Below, piece after piece: positions 12,101-23,361 of a stretch of DNA of 64,000 nucleotides. The notes beneath the pieces were generated by a model. It had not been told where the DNA came from. It searched no databases and was given only the letters and a program-made list of their open reading frames with translations. How positions within the stretch are numbered: the first letter of the stretch is position 1; each line of letters starts with the position of its first letter. The DNA comes from Anthoceros angustus. Taxonomy: Eukaryota > Streptophyta > Anthocerotopsida > Anthocerotales > Anthocerotaceae. The position numbers and the translations under genes are program-made. The stretch spans positions 682,001-746,000 of the forward strand of contig VJWM01000044.1 of assembly GCA_010909165.1 (NCBI GenBank). The letters run 5' to 3'.

Positions 12101-12103
12101 CAT
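9101..12103 (-). CDS. DXS: 1-deoxy-D-xylulose-5-phosphate synthase, plastid
   Basis: Condenses pyruvate and glyceraldehyde-3-phosphate, the first and flux-controlling step of the plastid MEP isoprenoid pathway. ATG at 12103 starts a 63-residue Ala/Arg/Ser-rich first exon typical of a plastid transit peptide (12103-11915). Exon 2 starts at 11832 with [19 protein letters not shown]. Then come [12 protein letters not shown], the thiamine-diphosphate motif starting [18 protein letters not shown] and closing at ILNDN, the [14 protein letters not shown] segment, the transketolase pyrimidine domain with FDVGIAEQH and [14 protein letters not shown], and the C-terminal domain ending [14 protein letters not shown] and ALQIMS (TAG at 9101). 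At least nine exons with introns of roughly 80-170 nt. Length is about the family's usual 700-720 residues. No frameshift seen. Very close to angiosperm class-I DXS throughout. Confidence 0.96.
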
Positions 12104-13061
12104 TTCTGCCTCACAACGCAGCGCGCAGCTCGGCCAAGGCCTTCATGCACCTGGGCCTGGGCAATGCGCTCGTGGCCGTGCGCGCACCGTGGCTGCCTGA
12201 CACCAGCCACGGATCACGCTCCGGCTGAGGATCAGCGGCGGATCGGACACCCAGGGACTGTTGTAGCGCAGGGGACGAGGGACGGGGGACGGGGGACTCG
12301 GGAGGCGCCCAGATCTTTTGGCGCGACCAGCGGTAGCCGGAAAGAATCGTCGGTCCTGGGGCGGGACAGGGGGTGCGGGGGCTTGGGCTTAATCGCAGTT
12401 CCTCCGGACCCATTGATCGTCCCGGTCCACCATTATCCTGGGGCCTGCGCCTGTGCTCCTCATTGGCTGCCCTGTCCTACGCGACCGCTTCCCATGGCGT
12501 ACCTGCCCACCTCCAGATTAAAATTGAAGACACGAGCGAGTGAAGCCGTGCAATTTCATGCACCGGCCCTCTTTCCCGTCCTCTTCGTTCGAGGCTTGGA
12601 CGTTCTTTTTCCCTTCATACCCACAAAAAGGAGGCACACTTGGGACGATCTCACCAGCACCACCTACATATCATGCAGGAACTAAAAGTCCAAAACGTAG
12701 GCGCGAAAACAAAGAGTAACTAAAATGTGGAAGAATATTTGTTTTTTTAAGAGAATTAAGTTTGGAGTAACCCTTTAGAGCACTAACAACTGGAGTTTGT
12801 AATCTAAAGGACCTGCATGTGTAGACCGAGGGCATGATTTATAGCTGGAGAATGGTTGGTACCCATCGAAGTCGAGTACTAATCCGTCCAAGGACGCTTG
12901 ACTGTGGAGTTCCAATGAACCCATGTATGATGTCACTCCTTGAAGGGAGGTTGTGAGTAACTTCATGGAAGAATTCTTGAAGTTATTTATAAAGATTATA
13001 TAATATGATACGTATAATAATAAGTATCATGTTTTAAGCTTTAGGGGCAAAGATAATATTT

Positions 13062-13278
13062 AGACTTTGAATATTGTACAAGTGTACTTGTCGCAAGAGT
13101 ACCGATACATAAATAAATGCGCAAGGATTTCTTGGTTCTAATAAAAACTACAAAATGACAAGCCTTGTGTAGTAAGCCTGGACGAACCTATACAAATGGA
13201 GACTTTGTACATTGCACTTGTCACAAGACTGCATAGGCAAAGATTTTCCTGTTCTAATAAAGATTACAATATGACAAG
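13062..13278. repeat. Diverged tandem duplication, about 100-bp units
   Basis: Copy 1 (13062-13161) and copy 2 (13200-13278) share the order: ACTTTG, CACTTGTCNCAAGA-like, a GCAAGGATT/GCAAAGATT block, then TTCTAATAAANAYTACAANATGACAAG. The identity is clear but with many substitutions and small indels. It looks like the remnant of an AT-rich repeat element. Confidence 0.65.
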
Positions 13279-13743
13279 TACATATTGGAGAAAGCTACAC
13301 CAATATGGGCGGCTGCAAAAGGCAGCGGCTTGCGGGTAACAAATCTCAGCCTGAGCCTATTCTCGTGAGAGATTAATCAGGATAGGTAACGGGAGTTTAG
13401 ACACTACAAGAATAGAGGTGCTTTTACTAACTTCAAAACCAAGGCCTAGCTTAAATTAGACCCAAACGAGTTTACAACGAGCTCATGGTTAAAAAAATCC
13501 AAATGACGTTTTACAAGGTGACTATACCTTGTAATAACAAGATTACAAGGGTGGCTAAATCATTTAAGAAGGTTCGATTTTTATTCTAATATATTATTCT
13601 GAAATTCCGTTGTACTTCCCGTGTTGTTGCATTTCGCTTCGGTGGGGTCTGATGTTACTTGATTTGCGCTTGGTTATCTTCCAAACATGACTTTTTTGTT
13701 AGTATGCATGCAAACTGTAGGGTATCAAGGCGCGGAAAGGGTG

Positions 13744-13823
13744 TTGTCAAGTCCTAATGCCGTGTTGTGGACTCTCTCGCGGGAAGGAGGTTGTCATGTC
13801 CTAATGCCGTGTTGTGGACTCTC
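13744..13823. repeat. Short tandem duplication, 47-bp period
   Basis: TTGTCAAGTCCTAATGCCGT at 13744 recurs as TTGTCATGTCCTAATGCCGT at 13791, and both continue into GTTGTGGACTCTC. Two copies with one visible substitution in the shared core. Confidence 0.8.
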
Positions 13824-14614
13824 TTCTATGATAGGAGAAGGACTCAACAAGAGCAAGGAGAAGGGGCTTGTTGACTTACGCCGGAATGTATGTAGGTGGA
13901 AGGTGTGATACCAGACGAACTTCGTTACATTTATATCTGTCCTGAAAACATGCAGTATCATTGCAGCCTTTGCAGCGCGTTCTCGTGCTCACAAAGTATT
14001 ATCATACTAGACGTTAGGGCATCCCGTTGTGTGTCAATCTGGTTGACACAAGAAGGGAATGGTGCGTGGGGAGTGTGATCAACGCTCACAGTTGTTTGAC
14101 TCTCCAGTTAAGTCTGACGCAGTCATGCACTGCGCTTCCTCTTGCCAAGGAGATGCAGACGAGGATGAAATGCATGATTACGACTCCTGTGGCAAATGGC
14201 ACATTTGTGGCAGTCTTTTCTGCAATGTAGTCATGCTACCTCGGGGGACAAGTATCCCAAGATCCCACGAGTATTAACAGAGATTACCGCATCAGTGTGA
14301 CTGTGGAGCATTAATGTATGTCTCACTAATAGTATTCGCCGCTCTGGACTCCTGACCAGGGCACAAGAGTTGGTTTCCAGAATGCCCATGCAGCAGCATT
14401 ACTTGCCTGATTGGCTATCCATGCTTTGAGCTTGCCTCAAATGTCGCAAAGCAGCACTGGGTACACTTGCATTCGCGTGTGCAGAGCCTCAAGAAGCCGC
14501 GGCATGAGTTCTGAAGGCTAACACATTTGCTAATGGAGGATGCAAACCCTGGCTTTGCAAAACCACAGCCAACGAAGGCACGGCTGGAACCTGGGCAGAG
14601 AGCTGAATCCACCA

Positions 14615-17600
14615 TCAAGAGGAGGTCCATACTTCAGTGGCAGGCAGCTGAAATCATGGATCCATCAACAGAAATCACGAAGATGCTTCCCGTACACACA
14701 AGATAAAAAGTGAAACATACCGTTTTGACGAGAAGCTGCAACACCTGGAAAAAGGTGGACGAATTGTCCGGTACTTGAAGGCGTCTCTTGTTCGTCAATG
14801 GAGGTTGTGCTGGTACTGGTTTGGTAGGTAGTCAATTCCTTAGCAAAAACAATGACAAAGAAAGCATGTGAGCGTTGCGCAGGAGACTGTCGTTAACCCT
14901 ATAATCTGTATGGATTTTGTAGGCGCAAAGCCATCAACCTTGACCAACATGTACTGTCACAGGAGTAAACTGGATCCTTGGCGGCCAGTAAGAGCCGAGG
15001 AAAATCCGCATTGCAGCCAACCGATGTTGAAGAGGGGTTTTTTTAACGAGGGGAGGGATGCCGCCCATGTGACCCCCATTGACCCATCTTGGCAAATGGC
15101 AAAGGCGCACTCAGATTTTTTTCGCTGATGAGTAGCTACTTTACAAGTGTTGCTGCATCAGTCTTCCGTGGGCAACGTCTCGGTGGTCAGGCAGGAAGAG
15201 CGGAATTCCAGACCAGCGTGCGGTGAGGCAGGCATTGCATCTGCCATGGTTCATCCTTCCATGGATTGTTTGCTTCCTTGCTTGCAAATCTGCGGATGAA
15301 AAATGTGGGAATTTACAGGCTGGCTAGGCTTCGCTCCTTGCTTCCTTGCTTGGAAACCTGGGGATGACAGTGATGTGGTTTTACAGGCAGGCTAGGCTTG
15401 CGCAATGCAGAGCCTGGCAGGAGCGGGCGTTTGGCCGTGCGCCGGGCATGCCACCGTCGGGGAGAAGCCCAGTGGCTGCAAGCTGCATCCGCAGCCGCAG
15501 CCGCAGGGGCGGATCCGCGGGTGCGGCTTCCGTCGGAGATGAAAGGCGCCAGCCTAACGCACAGCAAGGAGCAGGCTCTGGAGGAGAAGAAGACGCACAG
15601 GAGCCTTGTGCGCGTGCGAGCGGCCCAGACTGCCAGCAGAGGCGCCGACCTGGTGGGATCGTACTCGGAGCCGGTGCTGGAGTCGCCCCGGGCTGATGTG
15701 GTGGAGCTCAAGGCAGGTGGTGCTGTCCAGGAAGAACCACGGCATTCTCGTGGACATCCCGGCGCTGCTGTGGGACAACTACGCGGAGCTCTTCCAGGGC
15801 AGCGGATTGAGCTCCGGCTCGTCGGCGTGGATTTGGATCCAGGTGCGGAATTCCTGTCCTTAGCCCTCCTCAGCAGCAGGTGATGACAGTGTGCGGATTT
15901 GGGTCGGAATTGAGTTGGATCTTGCCAATTTCTTGCTTGTTGCAGACACGAACGGGCTGAAGCTAAGCCCTCCCACGACGGTGGAAGGCTGGGCTGTCCG
16001 AGAGCTCTTCCTGTCAGGGGACACCGAGTTCGATGTCACGTTCAAGGTGCCCGCGGATTTCGGCGACCCCGGGGCGTTTCTGGTGCGCAACAACCATCCC
16101 CGGGAGTTCCTCATGGTGTCACTGGCAATTGAGAAGCCCGACAGGAGCCTCATCAAGTTCCGTGCCAACTCATGGGTGTACAATACCTCCAAGTACACAT
16201 CCGACCGCGTCTTCTTCAGCAACAAGGTACTTCCTTCCCTTGGCCAGGCCATGATTCCAGCACTGCTGAATCAAAATCAAGCCGTGGGAAATTTTCAAGG
16301 TGCCTCACACTGTCTAACTCTTTCTTGCAGACATACCTGCCCAAGGACACTCCACCAGCCCTGCGAGCTCTCCGAGAGCAGGAGTTGCGGACGCTGCAGG
16401 GAGATGGCACGGGAGAGCGGAGACACTGGGAGCGCGTCTACGATTTCGACGTCTACAACGACCTGGGAAATCCGGGCTGGACCTTCAATGGGAAGAGGCC
16501 AACGCTGGGAGGCTGGAGCGGCCTTATCCTCGCCGAATGCGGACGGGAAGGCCTCCTTCTTTTTCGACCCACAGGCAGAGAGCGTGGTGAACATGTTCAC
16601 GGGAGATTTTCTAACCTTCAAGGTAGGCCCTGATCCGCTGGGAAACTTCTACATTCCCCGGGACGAAAGGTATGACAGGACCAAGTACACAGCCGTGCTG
16701 CTGGGGAGCGTCTTTGGCATGGTGCACGGGATTGTTCCAGTCGTGCGCAGCCTCTTCTCCGGCAAGCCCAACGAGTACCAGAGCCTGGCCGAGGTTCGCG
16801 CCATGTACGAGGACAAGTTTGAGGATGGAGGCAAGAGCTGGTTCAAGTATCCTCTGCCCCAAGTTGCTGCTGGTACGCATCAATCTTCCCTTCCCTCCCT
16901 TTCCCTTCCCTTCCCTTCCCTTCCCTCCCCTGTGTGTGCATCCTTGGAAGAATTCCCAATGCTCACCATACTTTCTTCCAATTGCAATTGCAATGTAGCT
17001 GCTCGCCTCGCCCTCTTCTCATCTCATTCACATCGCGATGTGTTGCAGCTGACGATCTGGCGTGCCTGGACGACGAGGAGTTTGCTCGGCAGGCTGTGGC
17101 GGGCTTCAGCCCCATGGTCGTGGAGAGAGTGACAGTACGTGGACGATTCTTGAAATCCCGTGCGGTGCTACTTGCTTGTCATGATTGCTGTTGTGATGAT
17201 TCGTGATGGTGGCACGGGAAGTGTGAGGCACAGAGAAGGAGTTGGAACGTGCTGACGAAATCGACCTGTCACAGGAGTACCCGCCGCGAGGCCGGACTGG
17301 GCTTACCAACGAGCACATCAGGCCCTACCTGGAGGGGCTGAGCGTGGAGCAAGCCATCGCGAGCAAGCGGCTGTTCAAGGTGGACTCTCACGACCTCTAC
17401 TACCCGTTCATCGAGCGGATCAACGCGCAGAAGAACCGCAGGTACGCTCCTCGCACCATCCTGTTTCTGAACGGCGAGGGCAAGCTGACGCCGGCGGCCA
17501 TCGAGCTGGACTCGGTGAAGGCGATCCAGGTGCTGACTCCGCCGAGGGCCAAGGACGGGAGGCGAAGGCGGCCAAGGACTGGCGCTGGGAGCTGGCCAAG

Positions 17601-18989
17601 CTCCACGCCAGCCAGATGGACTTCGCGTACCACGAGCTGGTGACGCACTGGATGCAGACGCACGCGTGCGTGGAGCCTTTCATCATCGCGTCGCACCGGC
17701 AGCTGAGCGCGCTGCACCCGATCAAGACCTTGCTGCAGCCGCATCTGATCAACACGCTTTCGGCCAACATGTCCGGGCGGCAGATCCTGGTGAGCGCGGG
17801 CGGCTACATCGAGCTCTTCTTCGTCACCGGGCCGGTGACGATGGAGGTGAGCCAGGCGGCGTACCCGGCCTGGCGCTTCGACCAGCAGGCGCTGCCGGAG
17901 GACCTGGTGGCGCGCGGCATGGCGGAGCGCACCCGGACGGCGGCGTCCGGCTGGTTCTGGAGGACTACCCTACGCCAAGGACGGGCTGGAGCACTGGGCG
18001 GCTCTGCAGGCCTGGGTGGAGCGGGTGGTCGGCTTGGCCTACTCCAGCGACGAGCAGGTGGTCGCCGACCAGGAGGTGCAGGCTTGGTATCGCGACATCC
18101 GGGAGCGCGGGCACGGCGACCACAAGGACCAGCCCTGGTGGCCGCGGGTGGACGGCCGCGAGGGCCTCATCCGTGTCCTCACCATCATCCTCTGGATCAC
18201 CAGCGGCCGCCACGCCGCCGTGCACTACGGCCAGTTTCCTTACGCAGGCTACGTCCTCAACCGCCCGGGCTTCCTGCGCCGCCTCATCCCGGAGCCCGGC
18301 ACGCCGGAGGACGCGGAGCTGCAGGCCGATCCGGAGAAGTTCGTGCTCTCCACTCTGGCGTCCAGGTTCAAGAACTTCGCGGTGGTGACGGGGCCGAGAC
18401 TCTTTCCATCCACCCGACCAATGAGGAGTACATTGGCACGCGGAACCAGGACAATTGGACGTCCGACCCCAAGCTACTGGAAGCCTTCCGCCTCTGGGGC
18501 GAGGATTTGCAACGCATAGAGCGCAACATCCAAGAGCGAAATGCCGACCTCTCTGCACCACAGGACTGGCCCCGCCGCATGCCCTACTCACTGCTTTACC
18601 CCTCGTCGGGCCCGGGCATCACCGGCAGAGGCGTGCCCTACAGTCTGTGCGCCTAGCCCCGTTTTCAACCGAGCCTGGTCTTGTTTGAAAAGACGAATTA
18701 CTCTACGTTTGTGTGTTCCATGGGAGGGACATTGTATGTAGCCCTTGTCGATAAATGTTCTTCAGCACCACAGCTGGCGTTTTGATGATGCAAGTTTTGC
18801 AGGCTCTGGTCTGCGACTGTCCGTGTAGATGGTGTCATATACTTGTGATAGCTGGCCAGCTTTGGCTGTGTGCGATTCTCAGTTCACGGGAAACCAACAG
18901 GTTGGAGGCTTTGTTTTTTCTGTCATAAGTGCTAATTGATGAGCCTTGTGACGCTGCCTTGGTGTAGAGACGCCAATTTTGGTGGCCCT
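14615..18989 (+). repeat. 4.37-kb direct tandem duplication, unit 1
   Basis: This block recurs almost base for base at 18990-23361. Unit 1 starts at TCAAGAGGAGGTCC and ends just before the same string at 18990. It contains a complete lipoxygenase gene with its 5' and 3' flanks. Differences between units are mostly single-base indels in homopolymers, plus variation in an intronic microsatellite (TTCCC-type here, TTCC-type in unit 2) and in a CAATTG tract. Confidence 0.97.
15405..18656 (+). CDS. Plant lipoxygenase, tandem copy A (frame broken at several places)
   Basis: Dioxygenates polyunsaturated fatty acids to hydroperoxides (oxylipin pathway). The order is a PLAT/beta-barrel N-terminus (VVLSRKNHGILVDIP region), an LFLSGDTEF exon, RVYDFDVYNDLGNP, the YIPRDERYD stretch, FARQAVAGFSPM, the iron-binding helix YHELVTHWMQTH, HAAVHYGQFPYAG, and a C-terminus GRGVPYSLCA (TAG 18654). 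Introns match copy B. Compared with copy B, this copy lacks a G near 15522 (CCGCGGG for CCGCGGGG), two bases near 15712, one near 15799, and has small changes near 16510, 16560, 17442 and 17560. Each breaks the frame, and the three 1-base losses shared with copy B near 17930-18400 are also present. As written it cannot make a normal lipoxygenase. Decay and sequence error are both possible. Confidence 0.85.
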
Positions 18990-21900
18990 TCAAGAGGAGG
19001 TCCATACTTCAGTGGCAGGCAGCTGAAATCATGGATCCATCAACAGAAATCACGAAGATGCTTCCCGTACACACAAGATAAAAAGTGAAACATACCGTTT
19101 TGACGAGAAGCTGCAACACCTGGAAAAAGGTGGACGAATTGTCCGGTACTTGAAGGCGTCTCTTGTTCGTCAATGGAGGTTGTGCTGGTACTGGTTTGGT
19201 AGGTAGTCAATTCCTTAGCAAAAACAATGACAAAGAAAGCATGTGAGCGTTGCGCAGGAGACTGTCGTTAACCCTATAATCTGTATGGATTTTGTAGGCG
19301 CAAAGCCATCAACCTTGACCAACATGTACTGTCACAGGAGTAAACTGGATCCTTGGCGGCCAGTAAGAGCCGAGGAAAATCCGCATTGCAGCCAACCGAT
19401 GTTGAAGAGGGGTTTTTTTAACGAGGGGAAGGATGCCGCCCATGTGACCCCATTGACCCATCTTGGCAAATGGCAAAGGCGCACTCAGATTTTTTCGCTG
19501 ATGAGTAGCTACTTTACAAGTGTTGCTGCATCAGTCTTCCGTGGGCAACGTCTCGGTGGTCAGGCAGGAAGAGCGGAATTCCAGACCAGCGTGCGGTGAG
19601 GCAGGCATTGCATCTGCCATGGTTCATCCTTCCATGGATTGTTTGCTTCCTTGCTTGCAAATCTGCGGATGAAAATGTGGGAATTTACAGGCTGGCTAGG
19701 CTTCGCTCCTTGCTTCCTTGCTTGGAAACCTGGGGATGACAGTGATGTGGTTTTACAGGCAGGCTAGGCTTGCGCAATGCAGAGCCTGGCAGGAGCGGGC
19801 GTTTGGCCGTGCGCCGGGCATGCCACCGTCGGGGAGAAGCCCAGTGGCTGCAAGCTGCATCCGCAGCCGCAGCCGCAGGGGCGGATCCGCGGGGTGCGGC
19901 TTCCGTCGGAGATGAAAGGCGCCAGCCTAACGCACAGCAAGGAGCAGGCTCTGGAGGAGAAGAAGACGCACAGGAGCCTTGTGCGCGTGCGAGCGGCCCA
20001 GACTGCCAGCAGAGGCGCCGACCTGGTGGGATCGTACTCGGAGCCGGTGCTGGAGTCGCCCCGGGCTGATGTGGTGGAGCTCAAGGGCAAGGTGGTGCTG
20101 TCCAGGAAGAACCACGGCATTCTCGTGGACATCCCGGCGCTGCTGTGGGACAACTACGCGGAGCTCTTCCAGGGGCAGCGGATTGAGCTCCGGCTCGTCG
20201 GCGTGGATTTGGATCCAGGTGCGGAATTCCTGTCCTTAGCCCTCCTCAGCAGCAGGTGATGACAGTGTGCGGATTTGGGTCGGAATTGAGTTGGATCTTG
20301 CCAATTTCTTGCTTGTTGCAGACACGAACGGGCTGAAGCTAAGCCCTCCACGACGGTGGAAGGCTGGGCTGTCCGAGAGCTCTTCCTGTCAGGGGACACC
20401 GAGTTCGATGTCACGTTCAAGGTGCCTGGATTTCGGCGACCCAGGGCGTTTCTGGTGCGCAACAACCATCCCGGAGTTCCTCATGGTGTCACTGGCAATT
20501 GAGAAGCCCGACAGGAGCCTCATCAAGTTCCGTGCCAACTCATGGGTGTACAATACCTCCAAGTACACATCCGACCGCGTCTTCTTCAGCAACAAGGTAC
20601 TTCCTTCCCTTGGCCAGGCCATGATTCCAGCACTGCTGAATCAAAATCAAGCCGTGGGAAATTTTCAAGGTGCCTCACACTGTCTAACTCTTTCTTGCAG
20701 ACATACCTGCCCAAGGACACTCCACCAGCCCTGCGAGCTCTCCGAGAGCAGGAGTTGCGGACGCTGCAGGGAGATGGCACGGGAGAGCGGAGACACTGGG
20801 AGCGCGTCTACGATTTCGACGTCTACAACGACCTGGGAAATCCGGGCTGGACCTTCAATGGGAAGAGGCCAACGCTGGGAGGGCCGGAGCGGCCTTATCC
20901 TCGCCGAATGCGGACGGGAAGGCCTCCTTCTTTTTTCGACCCACAGGCAGAGAGCGTGGTGAACATGTTCACGGGAGATTTTCTAACCTTCAAGGTAGGC
21001 CCTGATCCGCTGGGAAACTTCTACATTCCCCGGGACGAAAGGTATGACAGGACCAAGTACACAGCCGTGCTGCTGGGGAGCGTCTTTGGCATGGTGCACG
21101 GGATTGTTCCAGTCGTGCGCAGCCTCTTCTCCGGCAAGCCCAACGAGTACCAGAGCCTGGCCGAGGTTCGCGCCATGTACGAGGACAAGTTTGAGGATGG
21201 AGGCAAGAGCTGGTTCAAGTATCCTCTGCCCCAAGTTGCTGCTGGTACGCATCAATCTTCCTTCCCTCCCTTCCTTCCTTCCTTCCTTCCTCCTGTGTGT
21301 GCATCCTTGGAAGAATTCCCAATGCTCACCATACTTTCTTCAATTGCAATTGCAATTGCAATGTAGCTGCTCGCCTCGCCCTCTTCTCATCTCATTCACA
21401 TCGCGATGTGTTGCAGCTGACGATCTGGCGTGCCTGGACGACGAGGAGTTTGCTCGGCAGGCTGTGGCGGGCTTCAGCCCCATGGTCGTGGAGAGAGTGA
21501 CAGTACGTGGACGATTCTTGAAATCCCGTGCGGTGCTACTTGCTTGTCATGATTGCTGTTGTGATGATTCGTGATGGTGGCACGGGAAGTGTGAGGCACA
21601 GAGAAGGAGTTGGAACGTGCTGACGAAATCGACCTGTCACAGGAGTACCCGCCGCGAGGCCGGACTGGGCTTACCAACGAGCACATCGAGCCCTACCTGG
21701 AGGGGCTGAGCGTGGAGCAAGCCATCGCGAGCAAGCGGCTGTTCAAGGTGGACTCTCACGACCTCTACTACCCGTTCATCGAGCGGATCAACGCGCAGAA
21801 GAACCGCAAGGGGTACGCTCCTCGCACCATCCTGTTTCTGAACGGCGAGGGCAAGCTGACGCCGGCGGCCATCGAGCTGGACTCGGTGAAGGCGATCCAG

Positions 21901-23361
21901 GTGCTGACTCCGCCGAGGGCCAAGGACGGGGAGGCGAAGGCGGCCAAGGACTGGCGCTGGGAGCTGGCCAAGCTCCACGCCAGCCAGATGGACTTCGCGT
22001 ACCACGAGCTGGTGACGCACTGGATGCAGACGCACGCGTGCGTGGAGCCTTTCATCATCGCGTCGCACCGGCAGCTGAGCGCGCTGCACCCGATCAAGAC
22101 CTTGCTGCAGCCGCATCTGATCAACACGCTTTCGGCCAACATGTCCGGGCGGCAGATCCTGGTGAGCGCGGGCGGCTACATCGAGCTCTTCTTCGTCACC
22201 GGGCCGGTGACGATGGAGGTGAGCCAGGCGGCGTACCCGGCCTGGCGCTTCGACCAGCAGGCGCTGCCGGAGGACCTGGTGGCGCGCGGCATGGCGGAGC
22301 GCACCCGGACGGCGGCGTCCGGCTGGTTCTGGAGGACTACCCTACGCCAAGGACGGGCTGGAGCACTGGGCGGCTCTGCAGGCCTGGGTGGAGCGGGTGG
22401 TCGGCTTGGCCTACTCCAGCGACGAGCAGGTGGTCGCCGACCAGGAGGTGCAGGCTTGGTATCGCGACATCCGGGAGCGCGGGCACGGCGACCACAAGGA
22501 CCAGCCCTGGTGGCCGCGGGTGGACGGCCGCGAGGGCCTCATCCGTGTCCTCACCATCATCCTCTGGATCACCAGCGGCCGCCACGCCGCCGTGCACTAC
22601 GGCCAGTTTCCTTACGCAGGCTACGTCCTCAACCGCCCGGGCTTCCTGCGCCGCCTCATCCCGGAGCCCGGCACGCCGGAGGACGCGGAGCTGCAGGCCG
22701 ATCCGGAGAAGTTCGTGCTCTCCACTCTGGCGTCCAGGTTCAAGAACTTCGCGGTGGTGACGGGGCCGAGACTCTTTCCATCCACCCGACCAATGAGGAG
22801 TACATTGGCACGCGGAACCAGGACAATTGGACGTCCGACCCCAAGCTACTGGAAGCCTTCCGCCTCTGGGGCGAGGATTTGCAACGCATAGAGCGCAACA
22901 TCCAAGAGCGAAATGCCGACCTCTCTGCACCACAGGACTGGCCCCGCCGCATGCCCTACTCACTGCTTTACCCCTCGTCGGGCCCGGGCATCACCGGCAG
23001 AGGCGTGCCCTACAGTCTGTGCGCCTAGCCCCGTTTTCAACCGAGCCTGGTCTTGTTTGAAAAGACGAATTACTCTACGTTTGTGTGTTCCATGGGAGGG
23101 ACATTGTATGTAGCCCTTGTCGATAAATGTTCTTCAGCACCACAGCTGGCGTTTTGATGATGCAAGTTTTGCAGGCTCTGGTCTGCGACTGTCCGTGTAG
23201 ATGGTGTCATATACTTGTGATAGCTGGCCAGCTTTGGCTGTGTGCGATTCTCAGTTCACGGGAAACCAACAGGTTGGAGGCTTTGTTTTTTCTGTCATAA
23301 GTGCTAATTGATGAGCCTTGTGACGCTGCCTTGGTGTAGAGACGCCAATTTTGGTGGCCCT
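18990..23361 (+). repeat. 4.37-kb direct tandem duplication, unit 2
   Basis: Second copy of the block at 14615-18989. The junction at 18990 fuses the downstream flank of unit 1 (GGTGGCCCT) to the start of the unit (TCAAGAGGAGG). At 23361 the sequence leaves the unit into GGCTGCCAGG, the native right flank leading to the BURP gene. Left and right breakpoints share only TCAAG. Confidence 0.97.
19777..23028 (+). CDS. Plant lipoxygenase, tandem copy B (better preserved, still with frame breaks)
   Basis: Same enzyme family as copy A. Exons by GT/AG borders: 19777-20218, 20322-20596, 20701-21244, 21417-21502 and 21643-23028. ATG at 19777 gives an N-terminus rich in Gly, Pro and Arg, possibly a plastid signal, before the PLAT domain. 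Iron ligands visible: the two His of HELVTHWMQTH and the His of RHAAVHYGQ; the usual Asn four residues later in that helix is His here. The chain ends in Ala, not the near-invariant Ile whose carboxylate binds iron. Copy B has its own small deletions near 20348, 20427-20445 and 20472. Both copies lack one base near 22302 (AERDPDGG), near 22342 (DYPYAKDG) and near 22763 (VTGAETLS). These three add to one codon, so the last exon stays open through 472 codons while about 150 codons are read in the wrong frame. Confidence 0.88.

Larger units (their letters stand above)
12104..14614. other. Gene-poor AT-rich spacer upstream of DXS
   Basis: 12.1-12.7 kb is GC-rich and should hold the DXS promoter. 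From 12.7 to 13.7 kb the DNA is AT-rich with degenerate direct repeats. 13.7-14.6 kb is mixed sequence with short open frames of no recognisable family. No RNA gene seen. Confidence 0.6.

Noticed and set aside
14338-14630. Possible PPR-like or retroelement coding sequence left of the 4.37-kb repeat
   Set aside because: Only vague resemblance in composition; no motif could be placed with confidence.
17666-18388. Long alternative reading frames (about 200-240 codons) across the lipoxygenase last exon on both strands
   Set aside because: They are GC-rich shadow frames; the lipoxygenase motifs lie in another frame. They recur at 22038-22760 only because the block is duplicated.
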